A stretch of DNA of 64,000 nt from assembly GCA_051252095.1 (NCBI GenBank), contig JBPOFK010000001.1:186001-250000 (forward strand), written 5' to 3'. Each line of letters starts with the position of its first letter. Position 1 is the stretch's first letter. Under the pieces are notes generated by a model. It was not told the origin of the DNA. It did no database searches and saw only the letters and a program-made list of their open reading frames with translations. The position numbers were made by a program, and so were the translations under genes. Below, piece after piece: positions 54,275 through 62,251 of this stretch. The DNA comes from GCA-2401735 sp051252095 (GTDB lineage: Bacteria > Pseudomonadota > Gammaproteobacteria > Burkholderiales > Methylophilaceae).

Positions 54275-55456
54275 TTATAAGTTAAGTTTGTTCGCTTCTT
54301 CCGCCGATTCAGGCATTTCACTCAAGCTATCATGAATGGCATGATGAATAAACGATAATTTTGTGCGTATCGGCTGTGTAAACACAAATGGGTAGGCGTC
54401 ACTCATCCCCATGCTTCGATTTAATGAATTGAGAATAACTGAGAACTTTACCCAAGTATTCAATATCGTGGTAATAGATGTTTGTGAAGAAGTAAAGAAA
54501 GCATCCTGCGGTAAGTTTAAGTCTCCAGTAATTTCAGCTTCGTCTGTATTGCCATTGGTGGAGCCAGAAATGGAAAAGTTTTTCGCGGTTTCTAAGGTGT
54601 CGATGATATGCATATAATGCGCCCAAGTTTCAGCCCAGTCTTCATAAGGGTGCATCGTGGCATACTCACTAATAAATGAATCACGCCAATTAATAGGGGC
54701 ACCTTTCTCATAATGTTTCTTTAATGATTCTTCATAATTCAGCTCGTCATCACCAAAATACTGTTTACATAATGCGTGCTTTTCTACAGAGCCTTCTATT
54801 AAATGAGTAAAATAATAATGCCCCAGTTCATGACGGAAATGCCCAAGTAATGTTCGATACCTCTCACCCATTGCATGCTTTGTATGAAAACGGGCAACAT
54901 CGTCTGCTTCGGCTAAGTTAATGGTGATGTGGCCTTCGTCATGGCCAGTAAACACCATCTCATATCCTGCTAATTTACTAATAAAGTGATCGTTTACGTC
55001 ACGACCAGTCGTAAAATCGAAACTTAAACCAGTATCTGGATTCTGACGTATATTAGCCAATGGCAGGGACAATGCCCTTAGGGTATATAAGGCTCTGCGC
55101 TTTTCTGTTTCCATTTTTATCCACAGTGGAATATGCTCAGTTACGGATAAATCTGGAATGGTTTCATTGAAACGACAAGCAAAACATAAGACTTCATCGT
55201 TGTTTTCAGGTGGCACATAAGTATTCAGATTGACCATGCCATTACAGGCATTGAAATTTACATTGTTATCACATTTTTGATAATGAACAGTAGGGTTGTT
55301 CGATTTAAAATATGTCTCACTAATATTATCAAACTCATAGGGCTCAACCTTGTTAAACTCATCATCAAGCCCAACAACTCTGTTACAAGCAACACAACTA
55401 ACGCTTTCAAAAAATAAAATTTGATTGCTTTTGCAACTACATTTAAATGTTTTCAT
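54275..55456 (-). CDS. Zinc-ribbon metallopeptidase, Peptidase_Mx-like (HExxH)
   Basis: This 393-residue protein has an N-terminal zinc-ribbon region with cysteines at 7, 9, 21, 24, 62, 71, 91 and 94. A zincin-type motif HELGH is at 209-213, with a likely third ligand in EDWAETWAHY (272-281). It fits the putative zinc-binding metallopeptidase family PF15887. The family has no assigned role. It sits convergent with the PilZ gene and inside a duplication scar, so it was perhaps inserted there. Confidence 0.85.
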   Translation of the reverse strand: MKTFKCSCKSNQILFFESVSCVACNRVVGLDDEFNKVEPYEFDNISETYFKSNNPTVHYQKCDNNVNFNACNGMVNLNTYVPPENNDEVLCFACRFNETIPDLSVTEHIPLWIKMETEKRRALYTLRALSLPLANIRQNPDTGLSFDFTTGRDVNDHFISKLAGYEMVFTGHDEGHITINLAEADDVARFHTKHAMGERYRTLLGHFRHELGHYYFTHLIEGSVEKHALCKQYFGDDELNYEESLKKHYEKGAPINWRDSFISEYATMHPYEDWAETWAHYMHIIDTLETAKNFSISGSTNGNTDEAEITGDLNLPQDAFFTSSQTSITTILNTWVKFSVILNSLNRSMGMSDAYPFVFTQPIRTKLSFIHHAIHDSLSEMPESAEEANKLNL

Positions 55457-55571
55457 CTGTATTTTAACTAAAAAAAATTATATATATCAGAACAGCTTCG
55501 GCTAGTTTAACGTGCCCTTGATTAATTTGTTATGTATTTATGTGCACAAGCTCTTTATTTTATTAAGTAGT

Positions 55572-55650
55572 GAAAAGTACCGCGTGTGACTTGGACTTAA
55601 AACCCTAAATGCATTAGTGAAGGTAATTTTCAAAAAATACATATTTGATT
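55572..55650 (+). pseudogene. Remnant of the 3' end of a PilZ (YcgR-like) gene
   Basis: This short stretch aligns with 54117-54195, the last third of the intact PilZ gene, including the shared ACCGCGTG and TAGTGAAGG blocks. It has lost its reading frame and has no start. It is followed at 55666 by the second copy of the 99-bp repeat. It is the decayed tail of an earlier duplicate gene. Confidence 0.65.
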
Positions 55651-55665
55651 TTTACTCTGCCTCCA

Positions 55666-55769
55666 GTTTGTCTTTAAGCACTTGTAAAATTTAAAGTTGC
55701 CCAACATCATAAAATGCATGCGCACGCAATTCATTTAATGATGGCTGTTAGATTTTCTTACTGTACTAG
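55666..55769. repeat. Direct repeat, copy B
   Basis: This is the second copy of the repeat at 53262-53360, in the same orientation and with small indels. It lies 3' of the PilZ gene remnant, so gene-tail plus repeat reproduces the order expected of a tandem duplication. The gap 55457-55971 otherwise holds only the hairpin at 55904 and nothing coding that I can support. Confidence 0.7.
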
Positions 55770-55903
55770 CAGCATACTGATATTTTGTTTAAATCCTTTT
55801 CTTAACGAAGCTTCTGATTGATAGGTTGTCATTTCAGCTATTTGAGCCTGTGTGGGTCGTGCGCACTTGCGGTACGCTGCAGTAATTGTGTGATTTATTA
55901 TCC

Positions 55904-55926
55904 GGCGGACTGTAAACGAGTCCGCC
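55904..55926. repeat. Hairpin repeat, GGCGGACT type
   Basis: The stem GGCGGACT / AGTCCGCC is perfect over 8 bp with a 7-base loop. It is followed by CTACGTGAGC, like the members at 48415 and 51687. It lies just after the P-loop kinase-like gene end on the minus strand and may act as its terminator. Confidence 0.65.
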
Positions 55927-55971
55927 CTACGTGAGCTTTGCCAACAATTGCTTCTGACAATGCATATTGGT

Positions 55972-56472
55972 TCAACGGATAGTGTTTAATTGTTGTACTT
56001 TAGTGATATGAATAAAGTTTCTCCCACTTGATTTTTCTTTAATGTCTTCAAGTAGCTCTACCGTCCAAAACTTACGTGAAAGTCTTAAATATTTCCAACT
56101 AGCGACAGTACCCTTGAAAACTGAACTACCTTCAGGCCAACCCTCTGGATGCTTAATTAAACTCATTAGATATCTTTTTGTTACCCACCAATAGTGAACC
56201 CAATACGGCAGGTCGATATAGATTATTGTATCTGCGGCTTCAATTCTTTTCCAAAATGCTTCCAATACCCCTAGACCATCAATGACCCAGCTCTTCTTGG
56301 TTAAGAGGGCATCGTGTGCGAGCATAAACGCTTCACGTGATACACGATTGCCATCGGCCTGGTATTCGATTAAGTCGAGTGAGTAATGATCAATTGCATT
56401 AATTTTCGACAGCCTTTTAGCAAGAGTAGTTTTACCGCCACCAGGTTTTCCAAAAATTGTCACTTTTTGCAT
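55972..56472 (-). CDS. P-loop nucleotide kinase-like protein
   Basis: This 166-residue protein has Walker A GKPGGGKTTLAKRLS near residues 8-22. The pattern SWVIDGLGVLEAFWKRIEAADTIIYIDLP is typical of adenylate-kinase-like or FlaR topology-modulation proteins. It may phosphorylate a nucleotide or small molecule. The substrate is unknown. The ATG at 56472 is chosen because it gives the family start MQKVTIFGKPG. It is unlike its neighbours in function, so it looks like an orphan accessory gene. Confidence 0.8.
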   Translation of the reverse strand: MQKVTIFGKPGGGKTTLAKRLSKINAIDHYSLDLIEYQADGNRVSREAFMLAHDALLTKKSWVIDGLGVLEAFWKRIEAADTIIYIDLPYWVHYWWVTKRYLMSLIKHPEGWPEGSSVFKGTVASWKYLRLSRKFWTVELLEDIKEKSSGRNFIHITKVQQLNTIR

Positions 56473-56625
56473 CAATTAAACTCCACTATCCAAAACCAAA
56501 AAGAGCGCCAAAACAGAAGAGAAACCAAAATGTCTCTCAGAACCCATTTATTATTCATATTTAGTAATTGAAGCATTAATAACCTTGCGATTCGTGCGAT
56601 ATTTTATCAGTATAGCAATGTGATT

Positions 56626-56910
56626 TTATTCATCAGCTTCCCGAATAGAGTATTGCCTTTCTACATTTGAAGCAACCTTACCCCACGAAGATGACTTAAC
56701 TCGTGCTTGATGATATTCAAATGCTTCCTTACTGATAAACTCTTCATAAACATCAAATATATTCGGGAAGCCATCACGTTGTATCACATCAAACCTAAGA
56801 CAACCTGCTTCCTGCCGAGTTAATGCAATATGTGTTGATAGCGCATCACATACTTTTTCCAGATCATTGTCAGGAACTACAATATGGCCACTCAAAATAA
56901 TTTTTGGCAT
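56626..56910 (-). CDS. Antibiotic biosynthesis monooxygenase (ABM)-fold protein, YgiN-like
   Basis: This 94-residue ABM-fold protein has the ferredoxin-like pattern GHIVVPDNDLEKVCDALSTHIALTRQEAGCLRFDV and FDVYEEFISKEAFEYHQARVKSS. The family includes quinol monooxygenases such as YgiN and haem-degrading enzymes. Chemistry cannot be decided from sequence. It precedes the kinase-like gene on the same strand. The intergenic region 56911-57341 holds the repeat described next. Confidence 0.8.
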   Translation of the reverse strand: MPKIILSGHIVVPDNDLEKVCDALSTHIALTRQEAGCLRFDVIQRDGFPNIFDVYEEFISKEAFEYHQARVKSSSWGKVASNVERQYSIREADE

Positions 56911-57064
56911 TTCATACCTGCGTATTTATTCATAATGTTAGAGGCAAGGGGCGCTAGGCGTCCCTCTAGAATGAAGGTTAACTCATTATAAGATTTTGAT
57001 GGAATAAAACAAAAACTGGCTGGGCAGGTAGTATTGATGCTTTTTAATTTTACTTTGACTCTAA

Positions 57065-57308
57065 TTTTTTTTCGCCTCTAGGCGAGTTACTTTCTTTTGC
57101 TTGTGCCAAAGAAAGTAACCAAAGAAATACACACCCTGCTATCAAGCCCTTTGGGTTCCTTGTGTTGCTCAACAAAATAAGCGGCTGCGGAACTCGCCCT
57201 AACAGACCACACAACCCGTGCCATGTCGCGGTGCTCAAACAGGTCCTCGCCTTCATCTTATTTTGTCTGCGCTACTCAGCTTGATAAAAGGGAAGGTAAG
57301 TCAAAAGC
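57065..57308. repeat. Second, partial copy of the large TIR element
   Basis: This element begins TTTTTTCGCCTCTAGGCG and continues with GTTACTTTCTTTTGCTTGTG, matching the reverse complement of the right half of the element at 21761-22293. It ends near GATAAAAGGGAAGG, which corresponds to 22072-22100. It fills most of the 431-bp gap between the ABM-fold and 627-residue protein genes. It is about 245 bp, so only half of the full element is present. Confidence 0.75.
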
Positions 57309-57341
57309 GGGTTACCTAAGTCTGACCCCATTGATTTATTA

Positions 57342-59225
57342 TTAGAATTTGAATACAAATTTAGCACCCTTGTCTACAAGGGTGCTAATTCTATAGCCTT
57401 TAATTCTTTCTTTATTTAGTGCTGGGAGTAGTTTCTTAGAGATGTCTTTTCGTGCATCATTCATAGCGTTTCCAGTATTTTTAGCTTCTATAATTTCTAG
57501 TCTGCACTCTTTATCACTAACAAATAAAATCACACCATCTAAATCTGTATACATTCTTTTTTCTGGGCTTGCAGTAGTATCTAAAACAAGCAACCTGTCT
57601 ATGCATGCATACACATAGTTATCTTTAGGACCTCTATAATTCTTTAACTGTGCTTCAAGAACCTTGATCTCATGTAATCTGTCAATATCATTTTTATTCT
57701 TTTCTTTAGCTACCCTAAGATTTTCTTCAAAAGGCGCTCTTATTCTGTTCATCCTAAAATCAAAAGGCTTGTAATTTTTATTTAAATGTTTCAAGTCAAG
57801 ATCATATTGGTCAAGAAAGATATATTTAAGAGCACAATATAAAATTGCTCTATATGATGGGGCCGCTAACTCATTCATGCTTTCTAAGAAGAATGGGAAC
57901 ATTTCATTTGACCATAATTTATGCACCTCGTTATTTAATGCTTCACTTCCACCATGCTCAATAATCTTGTTTTCTAGAGTGTGTCTTATATGATTTAGCC
58001 GTTCACCTTTCTTGTTAATCGTGTGAAATAGATAGTCATTAACTAAAATTGAAATCTTATAGTAAATTTCACAAATTTCTTTTCGTGACAACTTTTCAGA
58101 GGAGGCTAAGACATCTAAATATCTATGACCTTGGTAAAAATTTTGATCAATTGTTAATTCAATATTTGGACAAGCCTTACCCGCTAAACGGACTCTCCTT
58201 AACTCGTCATATATAGTTGATGTTGGCGTTAGCTCTTTTGCTAGCTTTAATCTTAAAAATGGTTGGAGTGGAGTAGCTTTATCAATTAAACCTTTTGATA
58301 GAGCAGTATATACAGATGTCTTAAAATCAACTTTTGTTTTTAATAGTTCTAATGCTTCAATTTCATATGCACGTTGTAATCCAACAACGTTTTTATCTAA
58401 ATAGATTTCCTCATTTAGTATCGCAAGTAATGGTTCAAGTGATTGAGAAATAAAACTTTCATTATATGCGTGTTCCGAGTCGCGCATGGAAGAGATTAAT
58501 GGAATTATATCAATGGAAACAGGTGTATGAGTATAGTGCCCATCAATAGCGAGTATTGCAATATCTCTTATTGTTTGAAACATTCTTCTTAATTGAGTTA
58601 GTTTCGGCCAGTTTTTTATTAAGTTTGGATATTCATCTTCAGGAAGTAAAAGCAGTTTTAGAAACATTAATGGAGTCGTTTTTTTTGAGCTTCTATAATA
58701 TTCCTTTGATAACCTATAAATAGTAATTACATAGTTAAACTTTCGGTAGTCATAATTATTAATTACAATTCGTGACCAATTTTTTAAGTCTCTATCTTTT
58801 ATGCTATTTAAGAAAGCTGCTTTTTCTGGTTTGTTTTGTAGTAAATAAAGTAATAGCGATTTAGAGTCACCAAAGGTATTGAAGCAATGCCCATAATTTG
58901 ACAACATAAACCAAGATTTTAGTAGTCCATTTCCCTTATGGTCTACCCCATTAATACTTAAGTCACCTAAAGTTACTTGAGATGCACCTTTATTCAGAGT
59001 ATCTACTAATTCAACTATTGCACATTCCAACATTAAATATTCATAACGTGTATGGTTTGAAGAGTCAAAGACGCGAGACATTAAACCTAAATGTTTTACT
59101 TTTTTGAGCCTATCAAACTCATCTCTTTCTATAAAAATGTCGTAAATTTTAGATGCACAGTCGTAAAAGGTTATACGTGTTTTGCCTGTTATAGGAATGT
59201 ACGTAATTAACGAGGGGTCAGCCAT
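57342..59225 (-). CDS. Orphan protein: degenerate HD-like domain plus PD-(D/E)XK-like nuclease
   Basis: This AT-rich gene encodes a 627-residue cytoplasmic protein with no match that I can name. Near the N-terminus NHTRYEY (57-63) and LSNYGHCF (108-115) resemble the two halves of an HD phosphohydrolase (HSRYEH, LHDIGH) with key ligands lost, so this half is probably inactive or sensory. The C-terminus has YTDLDGVILF (D563) and RLEIIEAKN (E580-A-K582), the D...ExK pattern of restriction-type nucleases. The middle is helical. It is a lone gene between a mobile repeat and groEL, which suggests a transferred defence gene. The function is inferred. Confidence 0.8.
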   Translation of the reverse strand: MADPSLITYIPITGKTRITFYDCASKIYDIFIERDEFDRLKKVKHLGLMSRVFDSSNHTRYEYLMLECAIVELVDTLNKGASQVTLGDLSINGVDHKGNGLLKSWFMLSNYGHCFNTFGDSKSLLLYLLQNKPEKAAFLNSIKDRDLKNWSRIVINNYDYRKFNYVITIYRLSKEYYRSSKKTTPLMFLKLLLLPEDEYPNLIKNWPKLTQLRRMFQTIRDIAILAIDGHYTHTPVSIDIIPLISSMRDSEHAYNESFISQSLEPLLAILNEEIYLDKNVVGLQRAYEIEALELLKTKVDFKTSVYTALSKGLIDKATPLQPFLRLKLAKELTPTSTIYDELRRVRLAGKACPNIELTIDQNFYQGHRYLDVLASSEKLSRKEICEIYYKISILVNDYLFHTINKKGERLNHIRHTLENKIIEHGGSEALNNEVHKLWSNEMFPFFLESMNELAAPSYRAILYCALKYIFLDQYDLDLKHLNKNYKPFDFRMNRIRAPFEENLRVAKEKNKNDIDRLHEIKVLEAQLKNYRGPKDNYVYACIDRLLVLDTTASPEKRMYTDLDGVILFVSDKECRLEIIEAKNTGNAMNDARKDISKKLLPALNKERIKGYRISTLVDKGAKFVFKF

Positions 59226-59305
59226 TTCTGAACTCCATTGTTAGTAGTTTTATACTTCAACAATATATAGTTATCTCTTAGGCGAAGCAAACACAAGACA
59301 AAACA

Positions 59306-59333
59306 AAACCCGCCGAAGCGGGTTTGTTTTTTT
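59306..59333. terminator. Terminator downstream of groEL
   Basis: The stem AAACCCGC / GCGGGTTT with a CGAA loop has T-rich sequence on both sides. It lies 127 bp after the groEL stop and 81 bp before the start of the 627-residue protein gene, all on the minus strand. It should end the groES-groEL transcript and isolate the downstream gene. The rest of 59226-59459 shows no gene. Confidence 0.82.
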
Positions 59334-59459
59334 GAATGCTTGGTTAGCATATTTTTTAGCAAGTATAAGCGGCTAGTGCAAGACGCATTTTCGAAGGCAA
59401 TACATTTAAGTATGACAAGAAAATGTAACGCAGCAATCGCCTCTTAGACGAAGCTAAAA

Positions 59460-61109
59460 TTACATCATGCCGCCCATACCACCCATGCCGCCCATACCAC
59501 CCATATCAGGCATTGCAGGAGCAGATTCTTCTTTCGGTGCTTCAGCAATCATGCAGTCTGTTGTTAGCATTAAGCCAGCAATAGACGCTGCGTTTTGTAG
59601 CGCTGAACGAGTTACTTTAGTTGGGTCTAAAATACCCATTTCAATCATGTCACCGTATGTTTCATTTGCAGCGTTGTAACCATAGTTACCTTTACCTGCA
59701 GCTACGTTGTTTACTACCACTGAAGGCTCAGCACCTGCGTTTGCAACGATTTGACGTAGCGGCTCTTCAACTGCACGTAAAACGATTTTAACGCCAGCTT
59801 CTTGGTCTAGGTTGTCACCTTTAATTTTAGCAACAGCGTCACGTGCACGAATCAATGCTACGCCACCACCAGCAACAATACCTTCTTCAACCGCAGCACG
59901 TGTTGCGTGTAATGCATCTTCTACGCGTGCTTTTTTCTCTTTCATTTCTACTTCTGTTGCTGCACCAACTTTAATTAATGCAACACCGCCCGCTAGTTTA
60001 GCCACGCGCTCTTGTAGTTTTTCACGATCATAATCGCTGCTTGAAGCTTCCACTTCTGCTTTGATTTGTGTAATACGTGATTTGATGCTGTCTTCTGCGC
60101 CAGCGCCGTCGATAATGATGGTGTTTTCTTTACCGATTTCGATGCGTTTAGCTGAACCTAGGTTTTCTAGTTTTACATCTTCTAGTTTTAGACCAACTTC
60201 TTCAGCAATCACTGTACCACCCGTTAGGATAGCGATGTCTTCTAACATTGCTTTACGACGGTCACCAAAACCAGGTGCTTTAACTGCTACTGTTTTTAGA
60301 ATGCCGCGGATGTTGTTCACCACCAATGTTGCTAATGCTTCACCATCAATATCTTCAGCGATAATTAATAGTGGGCGGCTTTCTTTAGCCACTTGCTCTA
60401 ATGTTGGAAGTAAATCACGGATGTTTGAGATTTTTTTGTCGTGTAGTAACACGTATGGATTTTCTAGTAGGGCGATTTGACGCTCTTGGTTGTTGATGAA
60501 GTATGGTGATAGGTAACCACGGTCAAACTGCATACCTTCCACAACATCTAGTTCGTTGATTAAGCCTGAACCATCTTCAACCGTAATCACGCCTTCTTTA
60601 CCGACTTTTTCCATTGCGTCGGCAATGATTTGACCAACTGATTCGTCTGAGTTAGCTGAGATAGAACCAACTTGTGCAATTTCTTTGCTGGTTGTACATG
60701 GTTTTGATTGAGATTTTAGTTCTTCAATCGCTGCATCAACAGCTTTGTCGATACCACGTTTTAGATCCATTGGGTTCATGCCTGCAGCAACTGATTTCAT
60801 GCCTTCACGGATGATCGCTTGTGCAAGCACAGTTGCTGTTGTTGTACCATCACCAGCGATATCATTGGTTTTAGAAGCAACTTCTTTCACCATTTGCGCG
60901 CCCATGTTTTCAAATTTGTCTTGTAGCTCAATTTCTTTAGCTACTGAAACACCATCTTTAGTGATGGTTGGTGCGCCAAATGAACGCTCAAGTACCACGT
61001 TACGGCCTTTAGGACCTAAAGTCACACGTACTGCATTCGCAAGTACGTTTACACCTGAAACCATTTTTTGACGAACGTCATCGCCGAATTTTACGTCTTT
61101 TGCTGCCAT
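59460..61109 (-). CDS. groEL: Chaperonin GroEL
   Basis: GroEL forms the tetradecameric ATP-driven folding chamber. The 549-residue protein starts MAAKDVKFGDDVRQKM, has the ATP loop VTLGPKGRNVVLER and GDGTTTATVLAQ with the catalytic aspartate, and ends in the GGM repeats. It is 94 bp downstream of groES, in the usual order. CIRCE control is present upstream of groES. Confidence 0.98.
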   Translation of the reverse strand: MAAKDVKFGDDVRQKMVSGVNVLANAVRVTLGPKGRNVVLERSFGAPTITKDGVSVAKEIELQDKFENMGAQMVKEVASKTNDIAGDGTTTATVLAQAIIREGMKSVAAGMNPMDLKRGIDKAVDAAIEELKSQSKPCTTSKEIAQVGSISANSDESVGQIIADAMEKVGKEGVITVEDGSGLINELDVVEGMQFDRGYLSPYFINNQERQIALLENPYVLLHDKKISNIRDLLPTLEQVAKESRPLLIIAEDIDGEALATLVVNNIRGILKTVAVKAPGFGDRRKAMLEDIAILTGGTVIAEEVGLKLEDVKLENLGSAKRIEIGKENTIIIDGAGAEDSIKSRITQIKAEVEASSSDYDREKLQERVAKLAGGVALIKVGAATEVEMKEKKARVEDALHATRAAVEEGIVAGGGVALIRARDAVAKIKGDNLDQEAGVKIVLRAVEEPLRQIVANAGAEPSVVVNNVAAGKGNYGYNAANETYGDMIEMGILDPTKVTRSALQNAASIAGLMLTTDCMIAEAPKEESAPAMPDMGGMGGMGGMGGMM

Positions 61110-61147
61110 TTAAAATTCTCCTAAATGCATTAATTTTTTAAATTTGT

Positions 61148-61213
61148 TCGAATATTCGAAATATTAGGTATCGAAATTATTCGACTTCTCTATACCGTCG
61201 AAATTATTCGACG
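61148..61213. repeat. Palindrome and 15-bp direct repeat between groES and groEL
   Basis: A 14-bp perfect palindrome TTCGAATATTCGAA (61148-61161) is followed by the direct repeat TCGAAATTATTCGAC at 61172-61186 and 61199-61213. The second copy overlaps the last codons of groES. It looks like a small local duplication of the end of groES and could form an RNA structure that tunes the groES/groEL ratio. Confidence 0.7.
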
Positions 61214-61491
61214 ATAGCCATGATGTCTGATTCAGTCATCACCAATAATTCTTCGCCGTCTACTTTTACTGTTTGACCTGCGTATTTACCAAATAAAACT
61301 TTGTCGCCAACTTTAACGTCTAACGCGATGACTTTGCCATTGTCGTCTTTTTTGCCGTTACCAATTGCAACAATTGTTCCTTGGTCAGGTTTTTCTGTCG
61401 CTGAATCTGGAATAACAATACCTGATGCGGTTGTACGCTCTTCTTCTGAACGTTTAACAACAACGCGATCATGTAATGGACGAATTTTCAT
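61204..61491 (-). CDS. groES: Co-chaperonin GroES
   Basis: GroES is the heptameric lid of GroEL. The 95-residue protein starts MKIRPLHDRVVVKR and shows the mobile loop EERTTASGIVIPD and the roof and C-terminal segment DKVLFGKYAGQTVKVDGEELLVM. It is the first gene of the groESL operon. AAGGAG-type sequence (complement of CTCCTTGG) lies upstream of the ATG at 61491. Confidence 0.98.
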   Translation of the reverse strand: MKIRPLHDRVVVKRSEEERTTASGIVIPDSATEKPDQGTIVAIGNGKKDDNGKVIALDVKVGDKVLFGKYAGQTVKVDGEELLVMTESDIMAIVE

Positions 61492-61556
61492 TAGATTTCT
61501 CCTTGGGTTATGCTTAAACTAGTAAATGTTAATAAATAATTGCAATGCGCGAGATT

Positions 61557-61583
61557 TTAGCACTCACGCTGCTAGATTGCTAA
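61557..61583. promoter_or_regulatory. CIRCE element (HrcA operator) of groESL
   Basis: The element reads TTAGCACTC-N9-GATTGCTAA, which matches the CIRCE consensus TTAGCACTC-N9-GAGTGCTAA at 16 of 18 conserved positions with the standard spacer. It lies 65 bp upstream of groES. Heat-inducible repression by HrcA is expected. Confidence 0.93.
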
Positions 61584-61657
61584 TTGGGGATGCTTGTGTG
61601 CTTTTTCAAGAGCAAAAGTTAAAAATATGACAAAATTTTTTTGAGGGGTAGTAAAGT

Positions 61658-62209
61658 TTGACAGATGAGAATAAGTCAGTAGAAAAAACGCCTGTAGTTG
61701 GGATTCAGCAATTAAATCTAAGCTACGATAAAGTACAAGATCGATTAATGTTTCGGGTAGGCCTGAGCGACGATACCGAGGTTGCATTGTGGTTTACCTA
61801 TCGCTTTTCTAGAGAGTTGTGGGGGGCGCTCAATGACGAAGCCCATCTGCCCGTCGCTGAAGGGTTTAAAACAACAGAAATATCAGGGGCGGTTCAGCAG
61901 TTTCAGCAAGAAGTGGAAGCGACAGAAGCATTGGCAAAAATGGATTTTGAGACAGCGTATCAGGTACGTGATTCCTTGCACAATGATGGTGTGATGTTGG
62001 CAGTAGGGTTTAAATTATCCGATGATGTAAAGCATTTAGATATTGAGTGTCTAGAAGGATTGGCGGTTAATGTTAATCTTACGCCAGAACTTGTTTTAGC
62101 AATTTGCAGCATGCTGCAATTAGCCGCTAAAGAAGCTGGATGGGATATGAAGGTGTCGGTGCCAGCAATCGTGATGGATGAATCATCCGTATCTAAAGTA
62201 TTACACTAG
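61658..62209 (+). CDS. Conserved hypothetical protein, TTG start
   Basis: This 183-residue cytoplasmic protein starts with TTG at 61658, with GAGGGG 9 bases upstream. It is acidic, with YDKVQDRLMFRVGLSDDTEVALWFTYRF near the N-terminus and ELVLAICSMLQLAAKEAGW near the C-terminus. I know no function for it. It is divergent from groES and followed 40 bp later by the aldo/keto reductase. I would expect it in relatives of this organism. Confidence 0.8.
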   Translation: MTDENKSVEKTPVVGIQQLNLSYDKVQDRLMFRVGLSDDTEVALWFTYRFSRELWGALNDEAHLPVAEGFKTTEISGAVQQFQQEVEATEALAKMDFETAYQVRDSLHNDGVMLAVGFKLSDDVKHLDIECLEGLAVNVNLTPELVLAICSMLQLAAKEAGWDMKVSVPAIVMDESSVSKVLH

Positions 62210-62218
62210 AGAGTACTG

Positions 62219-62249
62219 TACTAAAGGATTTGTATTGAAGGATTTGTAT
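62219..62249 (+). repeat. 14-bp tandem duplication before the aldo/keto reductase start
   Basis: The sequence AAGGATTTGTATTG occurs twice back to back just before the start codon. The duplication carries the AAGG ribosome site and so gives two possible spacings to the start at 62252. It may raise or vary translation, or allow slipped-strand change. Confidence 0.75.
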
Positions 62250-62251
62250 TG

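Noticed and set aside
57050..57256. Short minus-strand open frame in the second repeat copy
   Set aside because: It is built of the repeat sequence, with no ribosome site and no counterpart that stays open in the first copy.
60061..60480. Open frame antisense to groEL
   Set aside because: It is a shadow of the GroEL frame (Pro/Ser/Ile-rich) without any signal for translation.
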